Positions 33,300 through 45,008 are shown, numbered from the stretch's first letter. The stretch is DNA of 64,000 nt from Exophiala sp. HKRS030 (GCA_023897205.1 JAHWDD010000010.1:2480001-2544000), one strand, 5' to 3'. Numbers and translations are program-made. Notes: a model not told the origin generated them from the letters alone.

Positions 33300-36200
33300 A
33301 GAGGCTGCTCAAGTGGAGCTAAGGGACTTGAAGTGAAGTGGAATGAAGATATAATATCAGACCTCCAAGTGGCCGGAAGGACTTGAGCGGGCATCAGCTT
33401 ACGATCCAGCTGATCCTATTTTCCTAATGTAATGATGATCACTATCAATTCGAAGGAATGTTCCTCTACATACATTTCATCGTAAATTCTAGGTTCCTCT
33501 CTCCTCAGACTTTGCCCGCAATATGATCCCTTAATGCTCAAGTTTCTTTCTTCGTTGAAACTTTCAGTAAAACACACAGACCCTTCTCAATCAACCGAAG
33601 TCACGCAAGGAAATGGACCGTTTCTTATATTCACATCAGAAGGCCGTGGAAGGTAAAGGCTGCAGCTGGGGTTAACTTCAGGTCTCTCAACCCTATATCA
33701 CATAATCGTCTACAAACCCTGCTAACAACAGCCGAACGGGGCACGAGTCTGATATCCTACCATTTTTACCCGTACCATCCTCAATTCCACCTCACTCATA
33801 CATACATCTTCCACATCTTCCCGCCAGATGATATTCCTCTCCATCCGCCATGAAGCTCACATTATCCAAGCCCAATTAGTGATTCGCCTGACTTCTCAAA
33901 CACATAAGTATATGTGGCAACTGGTAACCGCCCCCAAAAGGTTCCTAATCCTGCGGAAGAACAGTTCCGACAGTCCACCGCCTTGCTGCCCCTGCGAGAC
34001 CTGACTAGTGGAAATGCCAGATGTAGATCATGAAAACTACTCGCACGTAGAAGACTGGGAGGAGGTCCCTTCGTGAGCTAGTTACTTGGTTAGAAGCGAT
34101 CTCGAGATACAACAAGCCATAATATGAAGACCCTTAGTTTATGTACTACTACAAAACTAGAAAATACATGTCTGCGGTTCAAAATCAAGCTGGGTAGGCC
34201 ATTATCCGTACATTGCTCTAGTCGGTCATCCTTTTCTTTCACGATTCATTGGTTGCGGGCACTTTAATTTTTTTGCCCTTTGTCTTTTTCTGTTTGGTTT
34301 TACGTGGCGCCAGACAGATGCGTAGTTCTGTCTCTCGAATCGAGGAACAGATCGAGCCAGCCCTGTTCCCGTTGTTCCTGCACTACCCCTCCCACCCCAG
34401 TTCGCCGAGTAGTGGAACAAAAGTGGCCGAAAATCACATTCTTTTTTTTGTCTGAAAAAAAAACAAGGGTTCAGAGAAAGAAAGTCTGACACGAGCCCTG
34501 ATGACGTCGCGCCGTTACGAGTCTTCTTCTCCACCCAGATAGGTAGATAGGTATCTGGTGCTATCCGCCTGTAACCTCGCATGATCCCGGCGAGTGCTTG
34601 ATCCAAATACACAGTTGCATGGTGAGTAGCTAGCTTGCGGTTCCGCCCCATTTGGGTCTCAGGTTTCAAGAACCCTTTGAATTGATCCTATAAGTAATCA
34701 CCAAGCGATTTTCTTTTTTTTCACCTATGTTTAGCCCTAATCAGTTCATGGATGAGTGTACTGTGAGTGCGGAAACAGACATCGATGGGATTGGTGAGGC
34801 TGATAGATGTATGTCCCGTCCTGTGCTGCAGCGGAAATAGAACTCCGCCGCCTGCAAAACATAAACACATAAACACGTCGTTATGGTTAAGGTATTGACG
34901 ATGGTAGCTAGTCGTAAACACCCAAGGAGCATTTTCTCACATGTTTGCATCCACCCAACTAGTTCGGTTGTACATCCGTGCTCGGCAGTTCCATTCCATG
35001 TTCTAACTTAGTCGAACCTAATATCACAACACAGCACCTCGTGTCGAATTAGTTAAACTACTAGGCAGCGGATTCTGATTTTTTTTTCGCAGCTATCCGC
35101 AGTCCCCTTGTCCACAAAGTCTTCCATTTTACCCTATTCACTCGCTCTACTCTTCAGCCTACCGCCGTAGGAGGAACACATCGCCCTAGATCTGAATCTT
35201 GACGTTGATCGAGGCCCTATGGAATCGAGGGAGTATGAGACGGAAGAAAAAGAACCAAGTCCGATCAGTAACTACATGGACTGGCTAGATCGATCATCAA
35301 TAAACCTGATTCGAGCTAGATATATGTGCAACAGATATACAAGCAAATAACTGTATATCTACGAGTACGACAATACGGTGGGAAAAACCAGCGATGTAGT
35401 TAATCAATAGACTAAGCCCAAGGGAAGAGACGTCTCAGGCAGGTCATTCCGAGATGTCCATTCACGTTTCCGCTTCCTCCCTTACCAAAGTATCTACTAT
35501 CTACCCAACGAATTGCGATAGAATTGCCTGTGCTTTGCACAGGCTACAAAAACTCCTGTACGGAATACAGTAGGTACTAGTTAGGTAGCCACGCCAAGGC
35601 ACGCAACGGCAGAGAAACAAGCATACAACCGAGCTCTTCTCCGCCATAGGTACTGCAATAACACTCCATCACACGATTTTTCGACTTTCGTCACTCCTAC
35701 TCCGTGCGTAGTCAGTTACGGCACATGAGCTGTCGCGTGCTCGCAAGCTCGCGTGCCGATCGATCGACGGGGGCATCAACTAAGTCTACAGACAGTTAGA
35801 ACGAAGAAGAAACGTGAAAACTCAAAACCTGAGATCGTCGATCGGTTACTCCGCTAGAGCCATAGGAGACTATTTCCGCCGGAAATCCCCGACCCACCCA
35901 TTACCCTGGACTGTGTACCCAGTACGTAGGCAAGGTCCAGTGCGCGGGGCCATGGACCGAGTATGTACATCCTATCCACCACGCTACATCGATGGTCCGC
36001 CCCACGGAACAGGTATTGACGGGACTCCACCAAACAGACCGACGTATCCCGATTGACGTGAGTCAGAGGGCCTCGGGTTTTTTTTCGACTTCTTCATTGC
36101 GTTGGCCGGATGGATCAGTAAAGAAATGGAGTTTATGGATCGATTGGTACAGAGAAAAAACAGAGGATATGTAGAGAGCCCCGGGAGAGGTTGCACCTAG

Positions 36201-37006
36201 ATTTGGCTCATGCTAAAAAAAATAGGATACGTGGTTACTTCCTCAAAGGATCTGATTGAAGGGCAGAGCATGGTAGGGCAGGGCATTGCATGTTAGGGCT
36301 GAGGGAAGAGGATAGGGTCACGAGGGAATTGACTACCTACTTATTAGGTAGTCAGGCTGGTTCCGATGGCGTGGGTTGGAACACGGAACATGTAGATCCC
36401 AGTTCATGTAAGCGTTGGCGATCGCGGACGCATATTGGACCCTGGCTGACGATGTTTCGAAAAGGGATAGTTCAGCCTTGTGATGATGCATTTGTATTCC
36501 AAGTGTGAGACCACGGCGAGAACCTTTCAGATTCATAATTGAATGAATAGTCGAGCTTTGTCTATGCTACGTACAGTCTATGTAATATTATGCACTATGA
36601 GTAGAAAGGACCTGTCATGTTAGAGGTCCTCAGAGTCTCAGTGCTACAAGTTGAAGGTATTTTTTACCATTTCCGTCGCTGTCTCTGTCAGTGGGTACAC
36701 CCACCGGACCAGTCCCTCCATAAAGGACCGAGGACCTTCGTGATAAGGGGAAAAACACAATTCCCCATAAATCGATATTCATTAACGTAACATTTGTATA
36801 GATATCGACCATTCCCTCAAGACAAATTTCGATGTCTCGGAAACTCACCCAATAACGTCCAGTCGCCAAGCTAAAATGTGTGAGAATTCATGCGCAGTCG
36901 TAAGAGTGTGGTATCATGTTGACCCCAAAAATAATTTCGATGGAGTCTCGGTTAGAGGCCGTCAGATCAACTACGTGGAGCGTGATTCGATAGTGAGCGT
37001 CGATGA
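33300..37006. other. 3.7-kb gene-free region between converging genes
   Basis: The glucoamylase gene and the SPX gene both end here, yet 3.7 kb lies between their stop codons. Open frames are short; the best (34226-34669, -) has no motif. The region has T- and A-runs (34440-34460, 36078-36086), many TAGGTA/TACCTA words and a small perfect hairpin at 35526-35544. It looks more like regulatory or noncoding-RNA sequence than like a dead gene or repeat. Confidence 0.45.
35526..35544. repeat. Perfect 8-bp inverted repeat with 3-base loop
   Basis: GCCTGTGC-TTT-GCACAGGC. In RNA form it would fold as a short stem on either strand. No poly-U follows, so it is not a standard Pol III terminator. Function unknown. 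Confidence 0.5.
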
Positions 37007-39526
37007 TTATGGACTTTTCCTGTTAGCAGACCCGTGAAGCCCTGAGAACATCAAAGCTAGCAAGGCCATCCCAATAACAACAACGGCAGACACAGAAACG
37101 CCAACAACTCCCCAATGTAGAACACTGAGTCTTTGTTTTCGAATCAAAATCAGTATGATCGCGCCTACAGAGCATGCTTCAGCGGCAACCACTCCCGCGA
37201 CAACACCAGCATCAACTTCAACAAAAGCCTTTTTACGACCAGTGCCGAGTAGGATACTGGACATTATCAAGAACATGACAGAGATTCCAATCAGTCCAGT
37301 GTAGAAAACAAAGATTGTCCTCTCAAGTTGTCTTTGACGCGGAGTAAGGAAGATACCCGAGTGACGGTTGTTGCCACGGGATCCATGTGATGCACTTCTA
37401 TTATGTCTTTTAGACCTCTGTGGTGGAACAAAAATTTCATCGGTATCAGAACCTGATGAATCGCCATCGGCATCACCACTGCGCTGGCTCGCAAACAGCG
37501 GTTCTCGTTCACCGGCAGTGCTGGTGTGAGAACTCAGAGGCAGCCAAGATATAATTCGGCTTTTGCCCCTGCTCAAGCTGTCATACATGACTCCAAATGC
37601 TTTGTGTACGGTGTCAGCACCCGGAAAGAGTGGCGCATTTGGATCGACATAAATCGCGTAGGCTTCATCTTGGTTGACATCAGAATCACCATCATCAAAC
37701 TCGTTCCAATAACGTTGTGGCCTAGGCTCAGGTTTCGGGGTTTGTATACGTGCTCGCTTCTTGGTACGCTGAACTTTGGGTGACTGAGGTTTGGAGAGAA
37801 TTGGGTTGGTAGGGCCACCACTTGGTGCTGCCTCCTCCGATGTAGCCGAGGAGTGTCCAAGATTGGCCGAAAAAACACTACTAGCTGGGTCATCCATGGA
37901 TGATGTACCTGTGGAAAGACCCGTCATATCCTGACTGCCATTCCTGCTGCGCGCCGACACGCCGATCCTCTTCTGTCGAGGGATCAAGGGAACTTTTCGT
38001 ATATCCTTGTCAAGTAATGTATGCCAGCTTGGTGTGGAGAGGTCTTTGTTGACGGTATGAATCGCCATGGCTTCCAGGGTGAAATCATGAACTCTTTCGG
38101 CGAGGTGGGAATCATCAAAAGCTCGAACAACTGAAGGGGTCCTAGCAAACTCCCACCTTACATGGAGGACAGCATACGGAAAGGCATCGCCAGCATGAGG
38201 ATGAAAGCCAGGTTCGGTGATGGAGGAAATTTCGGCAGTGGTCGCTGTGATGTTGGTATCAAGTGTTGCCCAAGTTGCAACCTCGCTTGAGTTTGTAATA
38301 CCGTGATAACGAGACCTACCGGAAGAGAACTCGGCCAAGGGTTTAACGTCGCGATGTTCGGCGAGGTAATTGTGAACGGTCAAGACTTGGTTTGAGGTCG
38401 AACGAGGACTCGTATCACGCTGCAGGGCGGTAGGAAGTTCCTCAATGGGCAATGTCAAAATCGTGGTTCCAGATGAGGTTGGTGTAAGGCCAGCCAAGGT
38501 GATGGCAGCTTCGGGGTCATGACTATAATGAGCGCTCACGGCAACTCGGGTAGGTCGCGAGGTGTTTTTATCTTTTATGAAACGCTGCGCATTATCAAAG
38601 AGAATGGTATGGGTAGAGGTATCGAACGCTTCTGAAGGCTTACGACGCTGCGATAGGAGCGAAGTCTCGGATGGTGCACGAGACGGCGTAGGAGGCGCCG
38701 AGGCATCACGCATGTGCCTCAGCAGTAAAGTCCTTGCTTCGTCCAGATTATCGGGATGAATCCAGTAATGAGCGCTGCCGGCTACTTCGCCGTATGGGAC
38801 TGTCAAGAGAGCTGCATCAAAAGGTAAAGGCCCACGGAGTGCAGCTTCATTGATCTGATCAATAATGGACCTTTTGACTGACTGCGTAGAAGTTCTGTTC
38901 TTCTGCGGAGACAAGTCTGCCAACTTGCCGGTAAGCATGGGAGCTGCGAGCTCCTGGTTCAGGATTGTAGTCAACTCTGTCAATCTGAAGAGATAGTCGG
39001 AATAGTCGGTCCGCAGTTTTTCTGAAGAGAAGACTTCGACGTCGACTCGAGTTTGTAAAGAAGTCGAGCCAGTCCACTTCCGATACTTTTTCAAAATCTT
39101 TCGAAATGCGGTCTTTTGTACAGCCGCAAAACGAGCGAGATTCTGAACTTCATCTGCAATGTCATCCGAGTCCTTGACCAGTCGCTGGTATTTCCTAGCC
39201 TGTAGTACCGGGCGATCCGAGACATTTTGAGCAACGGCGCGTTGTGCAATTGCAATTTGCTTCTCGAGATGGGACAATCTTCTCTCAATTTCACCTTGTT
39301 TGCTTTTGAGAAAGAGAGTGACGTTATCATACTCTTCTTGTAACAGCTTGAGCAGGTGGTTATCCAGTTCTTGCCAACGGTTCCTGCCTTGAGATGGAAT
39401 ATCAACTGGTGTTGCGGTGCCAGCGGAAGTTCTGGACTTGATGAGGTGTTTTAATTCATTGTACTTGAAGTTGTAAGCGGCCCATTTTGGGACAGACCTC
39501 TGATAAAGAGTGTCACCGAACTTCAT
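37007..39526 (-). CDS. SPX-domain membrane protein, Vtc5-like
   Basis: Intronless, 839 residues. The SPX domain spans about residues 1-170: 'MKFGDTLYQRSVPKWAAYNFKYNELKHLIK' at the very start, helices around 'LDNHLLKLLQEEYDNVTLFLKSKQGEIERRL', and 'FRKILKKYRKWTGS' with the Lys cluster that binds inositol pyrophosphates. The centre ('HYWIHPDNLDEARTLLLRHM', 'RVAVSAHYSH', 'GDAFPYAVLHVRWEFART') resembles a VTC catalytic core that has lost its usual Lys/Arg pattern. Three hydrophobic segments close the protein at about 735-835. This architecture matches yeast Vtc5, a non-catalytic subunit stimulating vacuolar polyphosphate synthesis. The Vtc5 assignment is inference; the SPX call is firm. Starting Met is fixed by the SPX fold. 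Confidence 0.8.
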   Translation of the reverse strand: MKFGDTLYQRSVPKWAAYNFKYNELKHLIKSRTSAGTATPVDIPSQGRNRWQELDNHLLKLLQEEYDNVTLFLKSKQGEIERRLSHLEKQIAIAQRAVAQNVSDRPVLQARKYQRLVKDSDDIADEVQNLARFAAVQKTAFRKILKKYRKWTGSTSLQTRVDVEVFSSEKLRTDYSDYLFRLTELTTILNQELAAPMLTGKLADLSPQKNRTSTQSVKRSIIDQINEAALRGPLPFDAALLTVPYGEVAGSAHYWIHPDNLDEARTLLLRHMRDASAPPTPSRAPSETSLLSQRRKPSEAFDTSTHTILFDNAQRFIKDKNTSRPTRVAVSAHYSHDPEAAITLAGLTPTSSGTTILTLPIEELPTALQRDTSPRSTSNQVLTVHNYLAEHRDVKPLAEFSSGRSRYHGITNSSEVATWATLDTNITATTAEISSITEPGFHPHAGDAFPYAVLHVRWEFARTPSVVRAFDDSHLAERVHDFTLEAMAIHTVNKDLSTPSWHTLLDKDIRKVPLIPRQKRIGVSARSRNGSQDMTGLSTGTSSMDDPASSVFSANLGHSSATSEEAAPSGGPTNPILSKPQSPKVQRTKKRARIQTPKPEPRPQRYWNEFDDGDSDVNQDEAYAIYVDPNAPLFPGADTVHKAFGVMYDSLSRGKSRIISWLPLSSHTSTAGEREPLFASQRSGDADGDSSGSDTDEIFVPPQRSKRHNRSASHGSRGNNRHSGIFLTPRQRQLERTIFVFYTGLIGISVMFLIMSSILLGTGRKKAFVEVDAGVVAGVVAAEACSVGAIILILIRKQRLSVLHWGVVGVSVSAVVVIGMALLALMFSGLHGSANRKSP

Positions 39527-42072
39527 TTGAGATGAGGAATTTGGGCAGTATGGTCGGGTTTTGTTATGCCTTGGGTATAAGGTGTTGCAAGGAAGCTGAT
39601 GAAGCTTTGTTGGGTGATGATCATAAGGGAAAGGTAGAGGTTGGTCAAGTGGTGGTCAATATGGCCGGGAAATGAGCGGATAGGGTGAATTGATGGAGAG
39701 GGGGCGAGGTTCTGATGGATCGAGCGAGATGCTGAGACGCTGTACACGTATGGAAAGGGTAGAAGGAAGCAGGGTGTCTGGATCAACTGGTAGAACGGTG
39801 GGACTGAGGAGTTATGGTGGGGAGGTGCATTAGGAGGACAAGGTGCTGCATGGATGCGCTATGTGCGAGGATTGATTGGGCTTTGAATTGGTTCGGGATG
39901 TCGGGATGTCGATTGGAAGGCGGACAAAATAGCTGGCGATGCAAGAATGCGTCGAAGGGAAGGACAAAAAGAAAAGAAAAATGGAAGTTGCAAAGGGCCG
40001 GCCGTTGAGGTTGAATTGGCGCAAATGGCAAGGTTTTTCGAGATAGGCGATTAAAGTTACTCGACATCAAGGTCGCGAAAACAGAGTTTGAGGAGTGAAC
40101 GGACCTTGATTCGGCTGCATGGATGGAAAAGTCAATGTCGGGTCTGGCATATGACAGCAGCCAAAGACAGGCTGGGGAGCCGGGAGCTGTGGGAGCTTGA
40201 AGGGCAGCTCATGGAGGAGAGTCCTCGGTAGGAGAGGAGCAGGGCAGGCCTGCGAGGTGGACGGTGGACGATGGACGATGAACGATTGACGATGGACAAT
40301 GTGGATAGAGACATGGTCGATGATGAAGAGGCGAGGGGATTGGTGGTAATCTCCCTATTGCAGCCAGAGCACCGTCAGCCTTTATGCACAAGCCATTCGG
40401 GTAAAATGGTCGGCGGAGTGGCGCCAAGCATTGTGGGTTCAAACAACCAATGAGAGCCGAGTACGCCAGGTGGTCTCCTTGTTCTGGGCAGCTGAGGGGC
40501 AAGCCTCCCCTGCTTAGGGCTGCATGTCAATGAATGCTGGTAACTTTGATGAAATGATCAATACGGAGCCAAGCATTTGAGCCTAAGAGGTACCATGTAG
40601 AGGTTTTATGCTGATTCCTGATATTCCGGATGCCGCTGCGAAAGAGTAGGAGAGAGGGAGAAGAAGATGAGTGGGTGGGAGATTCAACATGGAAGGAGCA
40701 AGGACATGGCGTGACCGTGGGAGTGGTTAGTCGTGACTGCCATGTCAATGGATATCAATTTCATGATGGAATCGGCAGGTGCGAGTTGGTGAGTGAAGTG
40801 GCAGGTGCGAATTACGAGTACAGTACGAAAGCAGTACAGAGCGAGTACAGAGCACGCGAGGAAGCGAGGAGGCGAAGAAACAAAGAGGCGACTGTTTTCG
40901 TACTTTTCTATCGACTAGATATCTTCCAAGTTCTGACTTAACAAAGTACGTGATATCTACCTAGGTAGGTACATACCTGGGTACACACTTATGCACATGG
41001 GTAAATTCCCTTTGATGCCTGGCATCTGCCATTCACTAGTTAGTCAGTGGCACTACAGACGGGCCAACTACTTACCTAGGTTACTAAGTACGCACGGAGT
41101 CACCAGGCGAGCATTGCACAATAATGTCAGCCGACTCTGTGAAGAATTTTTCTCTCACCTTTGTACATGCTGGGTGCCTTGTGACTTGTGAATACCTCTG
41201 TGAACAAAGCGTACAATAGGTGCCTGTGCCTGGGGTGCCTGGCTGGTCCGTAACATGCATATTCCGAGCTAGGCTAGTCCTCTCACACCCATCAGAAATT
41301 TTAACTCCCAAGTCTTGTTCCAACCACTATCCTGATGATTTTCAACCACGTGCAAATGCCAACTCATCCACATTTGTCAAGCAAAAATTCATATCCTGTA
41401 CATCCTGGAGTACTCACAAAGGGCCACCGTGCTTCCGTGACAGGCAGCCAGGAAGTAGTGGGACTCATGTCAACCATTCAAACTAACTCGCGCCAGATGT
41501 CCCGGTCGTTGGCCGGTGCTTATCTCGAAATTAGTAACTGAGCACGCGAGCATGCAGATAATTCTCTTATCAAACATCGAATGCTCCGTACTCCATAGCC
41601 TGCGGAGTCTGCAGATTGCGAGATAGGCACTCGCACATGCCTGGACCCTAATACGAGCTTGGGCTTGAGTTAGTGTAGAGACTAGGGCCGATACCATCGC
41701 TCAGATGCATGTTGGTGACCAGATGGCCAGGAACGCCAACGATTCGCTGTCTCGCACGTGACACCCCTCAAGCACGTGCTCAAGCCCTTAGCCAGCACGT
41801 GATTGAACTGGGAGAATCGGGATCATCAGCCACAAATGACTAGCCACACAACAGCCACACTTTACCCCAAGTGTCAAACTCCTACCCGCAGATTCCTCGA
41901 GCAGAAAAAACATGTCGGAGAAAAAAACAATAGTACAATTACCCAATGTACCCTTATAACCCGCTCCACCACACCGCTCACGAGTGTCGCATCCGCTATC
42001 AATGAAGCCAGCTCACTGTCGCTCTCAAGGTCACCGGCATTTCGTGACTCTGTAATTCCAATTTCCCCAGTC
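39527..42072. other. 2.5-kb divergent promoter region between SPX gene and MPP10
   Basis: No gene supported. It holds the leaders of two divergent genes. The 270 bases before the MPP10 ATG are open in the MPP10 frame but have an unstructured composition and are probably leader. A tight group of CACGTG sites near MPP10 is listed separately; another CACGTG lies at 41347-41352. TACCTAGGTAGGTA-type words occur around 40958-40985. Confidence 0.5.
41755..41801. promoter_or_regulatory. Three CACGTG E-boxes within 47 bases
   Basis: CACGTG at 41755-41760, 41773-41778 and 41796-41801, each preceded by G and two followed by A, about 270-320 bases before the MPP10 start codon. CACGTG is bound by basic helix-loop-helix proteins (Cbf1, Pho4/NUC-1 type). 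Such a group is unlikely by chance and is at promoter distance from MPP10; it is more than 2 kb from the SPX gene start. Which factor binds is not known. Confidence 0.6.
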
Positions 42073-44382
42073 ATGGCCGCCGCGACCACCATCCTCTCCA
42101 CCCTCGTTTCATCCTCCCACTCTTTCCTACAACCATCATCCGATCTTCATCAACGAGCCCTTGCATCTGTCAAAGATATCCTTGATCCTTTAGCAGAAGA
42201 TGTCGCTACCGTTCAGAAACTCAGACGCGAAGAGAACCGCAAGAAGAGAAAGAGAGGAGATTCTGAGAGAGAAGATGCCATTCTTCAACTTCGCCAGGTC
42301 TACATCAAAGGCTTACCCGCAAAACAGGTCTGGGAACAGGCTCGCCGTATCTTGGATGCCACTTGTCTGGAGGTTGAACGAGATATCGACACTCGAAAGG
42401 AGAATGAGGTTGCTTTCGTGGATCAGGTCAACGGGGTTGATCATGACATCGAGGATGCAGACGAGGAAATTCAAGATCTGGTTAATGACGATGAACTTTT
42501 AGAAGACGAAGACCTCGAAGAAGCAGACTACGAAGATGGAGTCTCAGAAGCGGATGACTCTGATCAAGACGACCAAGACGATCCAGAAGATTTCCAAGGC
42601 GAGGAATCATCTTCTGAGCAAGATGAAAAGGTCGTGCAAACCTATACCCAAGACCCAAATCACCTCAACGATGGCTTTTTTTCCATAGACGACTTCAATC
42701 GTCAGACCCAATTCCTTGAACAGCAGGACGCCAGAGGCGAAGACGATAATCCTAGCGATGAAGATGAAATAGACTGGGACGCAGATCCACTGACCATGCA
42801 ATTCAATCATCCCAAGGCCAACGCCGGGAAAAATGCCCTCAGCAAGGACGACAACTCTGACCCTGATGACGATGAAGACGATGACGACGAAGGAGGCCCA
42901 ACATTCGGCGACGTTGACCTTGATGCCCCGGACAGCGATGAGGACATGCAAGATGAGGATGTGGACAACCTCGACCGAGGTATTCCAGGCCTAGACAATA
43001 CCAACGACATCCGTTATGCCGACTTCTTCGCTCCTCCGCCGAAGAAACCTTCCAAAACAAAACGCATGCGTGCTCTACCCAAAACTCAGCCAGAATCAAA
43101 ACCCAGCCAGACCATTTCACAGAATGAGACTGACCTCGAAAACGACCTACAACGTGCCATTTCCGACGTCCGGCGTGATTTACTAGAGTCTGAAGAAGAA
43201 ATATCCGATGACGAGAATGCCTCAAATTCCGAGTCCGACCTCTCTGATGCCTCTGGCCGTCCCAAGAAACGGGTCGGCAAGAATCTCTCTACCCATGAAA
43301 AGCAAAAAGCACAAATTGCATCCGAGATTCGACGCCTCGAGGCTGCATCTATTGCCAAACGAGACTGGACATTGTCCGGTGAGGCTCGTGGCGCCGACCG
43401 ACCGATGAATTCGTTGCTCGAGAAAGATTTGGAGTTCGAACGAGTTGGCAAACCTGTACCAGTAATCACCGCCGAGGTGACTGAGGGGATTGAAGCTCTA
43501 ATCAAACGACGCATACTTGCACGCGAATTCGACGAAGTTATTCGTCGGCGTCCTGATGATCTGGACCCCAATTCCACCACAACACGCCGTGGTCGCATCG
43601 AACTCGATGAAACAAAGCCTAGTACAGGTCTAGGCGAGATCTACGAGCAAGAACATTTGGCCGCCACGGATCCAAATTACACCTCGACACTATCCACCGC
43701 GGTGAAAAAACAACATGCAGAGATCTCTCGATTATGGAATGAAGTCTCTTCACAACTCGATCTCCTAAGCAATCTCCACTTCAAACCCAAACGTACAGAG
43801 GCAGAGATCAAGACTGTCGAGGACAAACCGACAATCAGCATGGAAGATGCACGCCCAGTCGGACTCGGTGACAACGCCGACGCTGGCATGCTAGCGCCAC
43901 AAGAAGTCTATCGACCAGGCGAAGACAAACGAAGAAGCAACAAATCGACCAAAGACGACGACAACAATAAGGCTGATGACGATTACAACAGAAATATCAT
44001 CACTCGTCCCTCGGGCATGTCCACATCTCGCGACGAACTAACCCGCGAAGAGAAACTCCGCCGCCGTCGCCGCGAGAAGGAACGTATCAAGAAAGCTCAC
44101 CAAAACCAAGGCCCCACATCAGGCACCATGTCCACCAACAGCAACAACACCTCCTCCCGAAGCGGCGCCCCAAAGAAATCCAAGTCCGCCGCAAATCAAG
44201 ACATCATCACACAGCTCGCCAAAGGCAATGTCAAGGTCATCGGCAAGAAAGGCCAGCTCGAGTCCATCGAAGGCGCGCGCGGTGGAAAGAAGCACAAGAG
44301 TACCTCACAATCGAGCATGCTCACCATTGGCCAATCTCGAGACGCGTCCGCTCTGACCAGTGGTGGGAATCTAAAGTTGTAA
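42073..44382 (+). CDS. MPP10: U3 small nucleolar ribonucleoprotein MPP10
   Basis: Intronless, 769 residues from the ATG at 42073 (GTCATGGCC). It shows the Mpp10 pattern: a helical N-terminus ('SDLHQRALASVKDILDPLAED'), long Asp/Glu-rich tracts (about residues 130-330), 'DIRYADFFAPPPKK' at about 315, and a conserved C-terminal half with 'DWTLSGEARGADRPMNSLLEKDLEFERVGKPVPVITAEVTEGIEALIKRRILAREFDEV' and 'LGEIYEQEHL'. In the small-subunit processome in the nucleolus it binds Imp3 and Imp4 and is required for the early cleavages of pre-rRNA. The frame is open 90 codons upstream to 41803, but that extension is low in family likeness. The Lys/Arg-rich C-terminus is typical. Its promoter has three CACGTG sites. 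Confidence 0.92.
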   Translation: MAAATTILSTLVSSSHSFLQPSSDLHQRALASVKDILDPLAEDVATVQKLRREENRKKRKRGDSEREDAILQLRQVYIKGLPAKQVWEQARRILDATCLEVERDIDTRKENEVAFVDQVNGVDHDIEDADEEIQDLVNDDELLEDEDLEEADYEDGVSEADDSDQDDQDDPEDFQGEESSSEQDEKVVQTYTQDPNHLNDGFFSIDDFNRQTQFLEQQDARGEDDNPSDEDEIDWDADPLTMQFNHPKANAGKNALSKDDNSDPDDDEDDDDEGGPTFGDVDLDAPDSDEDMQDEDVDNLDRGIPGLDNTNDIRYADFFAPPPKKPSKTKRMRALPKTQPESKPSQTISQNETDLENDLQRAISDVRRDLLESEEEISDDENASNSESDLSDASGRPKKRVGKNLSTHEKQKAQIASEIRRLEAASIAKRDWTLSGEARGADRPMNSLLEKDLEFERVGKPVPVITAEVTEGIEALIKRRILAREFDEVIRRRPDDLDPNSTTTRRGRIELDETKPSTGLGEIYEQEHLAATDPNYTSTLSTAVKKQHAEISRLWNEVSSQLDLLSNLHFKPKRTEAEIKTVEDKPTISMEDARPVGLGDNADAGMLAPQEVYRPGEDKRRSNKSTKDDDNNKADDDYNRNIITRPSGMSTSRDELTREEKLRRRRREKERIKKAHQNQGPTSGTMSTNSNNTSSRSGAPKKSKSAANQDIITQLAKGNVKVIGKKGQLESIEGARGGKKHKSTSQSSMLTIGQSRDASALTSGGNLKL

Positions 44383-44802
44383 ACCCATCAACTATATGTT
44401 ACTGTTACATAGTCAATTCTAATTCTCGAGGAAAGAAACCCAACGAGATAGCCGCGAGGCCCACACTGTCTCTAGATACTGATGATCCAAATGCATCTCT
44501 GTTCCCCCACCCACGTATTCATCCATGCATTTCCCCCTTATGGACTGTTATCCATCTATCCATCCCACCCCACTCCACTCCACGCCACACAGAAGGTGAC
44601 AGGTGAGAAAGCTGGTTTATGCCACGTACTATACCACACCACCTACCGCATACCACATACCACATACCACGGGGCGGCTTACAGAGGGACCACATAGACA
44701 GCGAAGCACGTATTATATATGCATGCAGATATATCCATCTATCTATATATCAATGTAAACCCATCCGCGTTCCTCTTTTCCGACCATATATTAAAGGTCT
44801 AT

Positions 44803-44866
44803 ATATAGCTATGTATCTATATAGCTATGTATCTATATAGCTATGTATCTATATAGCTATGTATCT
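44803..44866 (+). repeat. 16-bp tandem repeat, four exact copies
   Basis: The unit ATATAGCTATGTATCT is repeated four times without change over 64 bases and followed by partial ATCTATCT. Perfect identity suggests recent slippage. It lies in the 3' intergenic region of MPP10. Confidence 0.85.
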
Positions 44867-45008
44867 ATCTAACTAACCAACTAACTTAGTGTTGGAAGGT
44901 CAAGTCTAGGAGCCTGCGCAAGGAGTCTATATGCCCAAGGGCCAAAAGGACACGACTCCTGGTTAGAGCGGTGGGGGAGCAGCACGTGCCAGCGTGCCAA
45001 CGTGGTCG

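Noticed and set aside
41803..42072. N-terminal extension of MPP10
   Set aside because: In frame but with leader-like composition; the ATG at 42073 has better context and gives the usual Mpp10 start.
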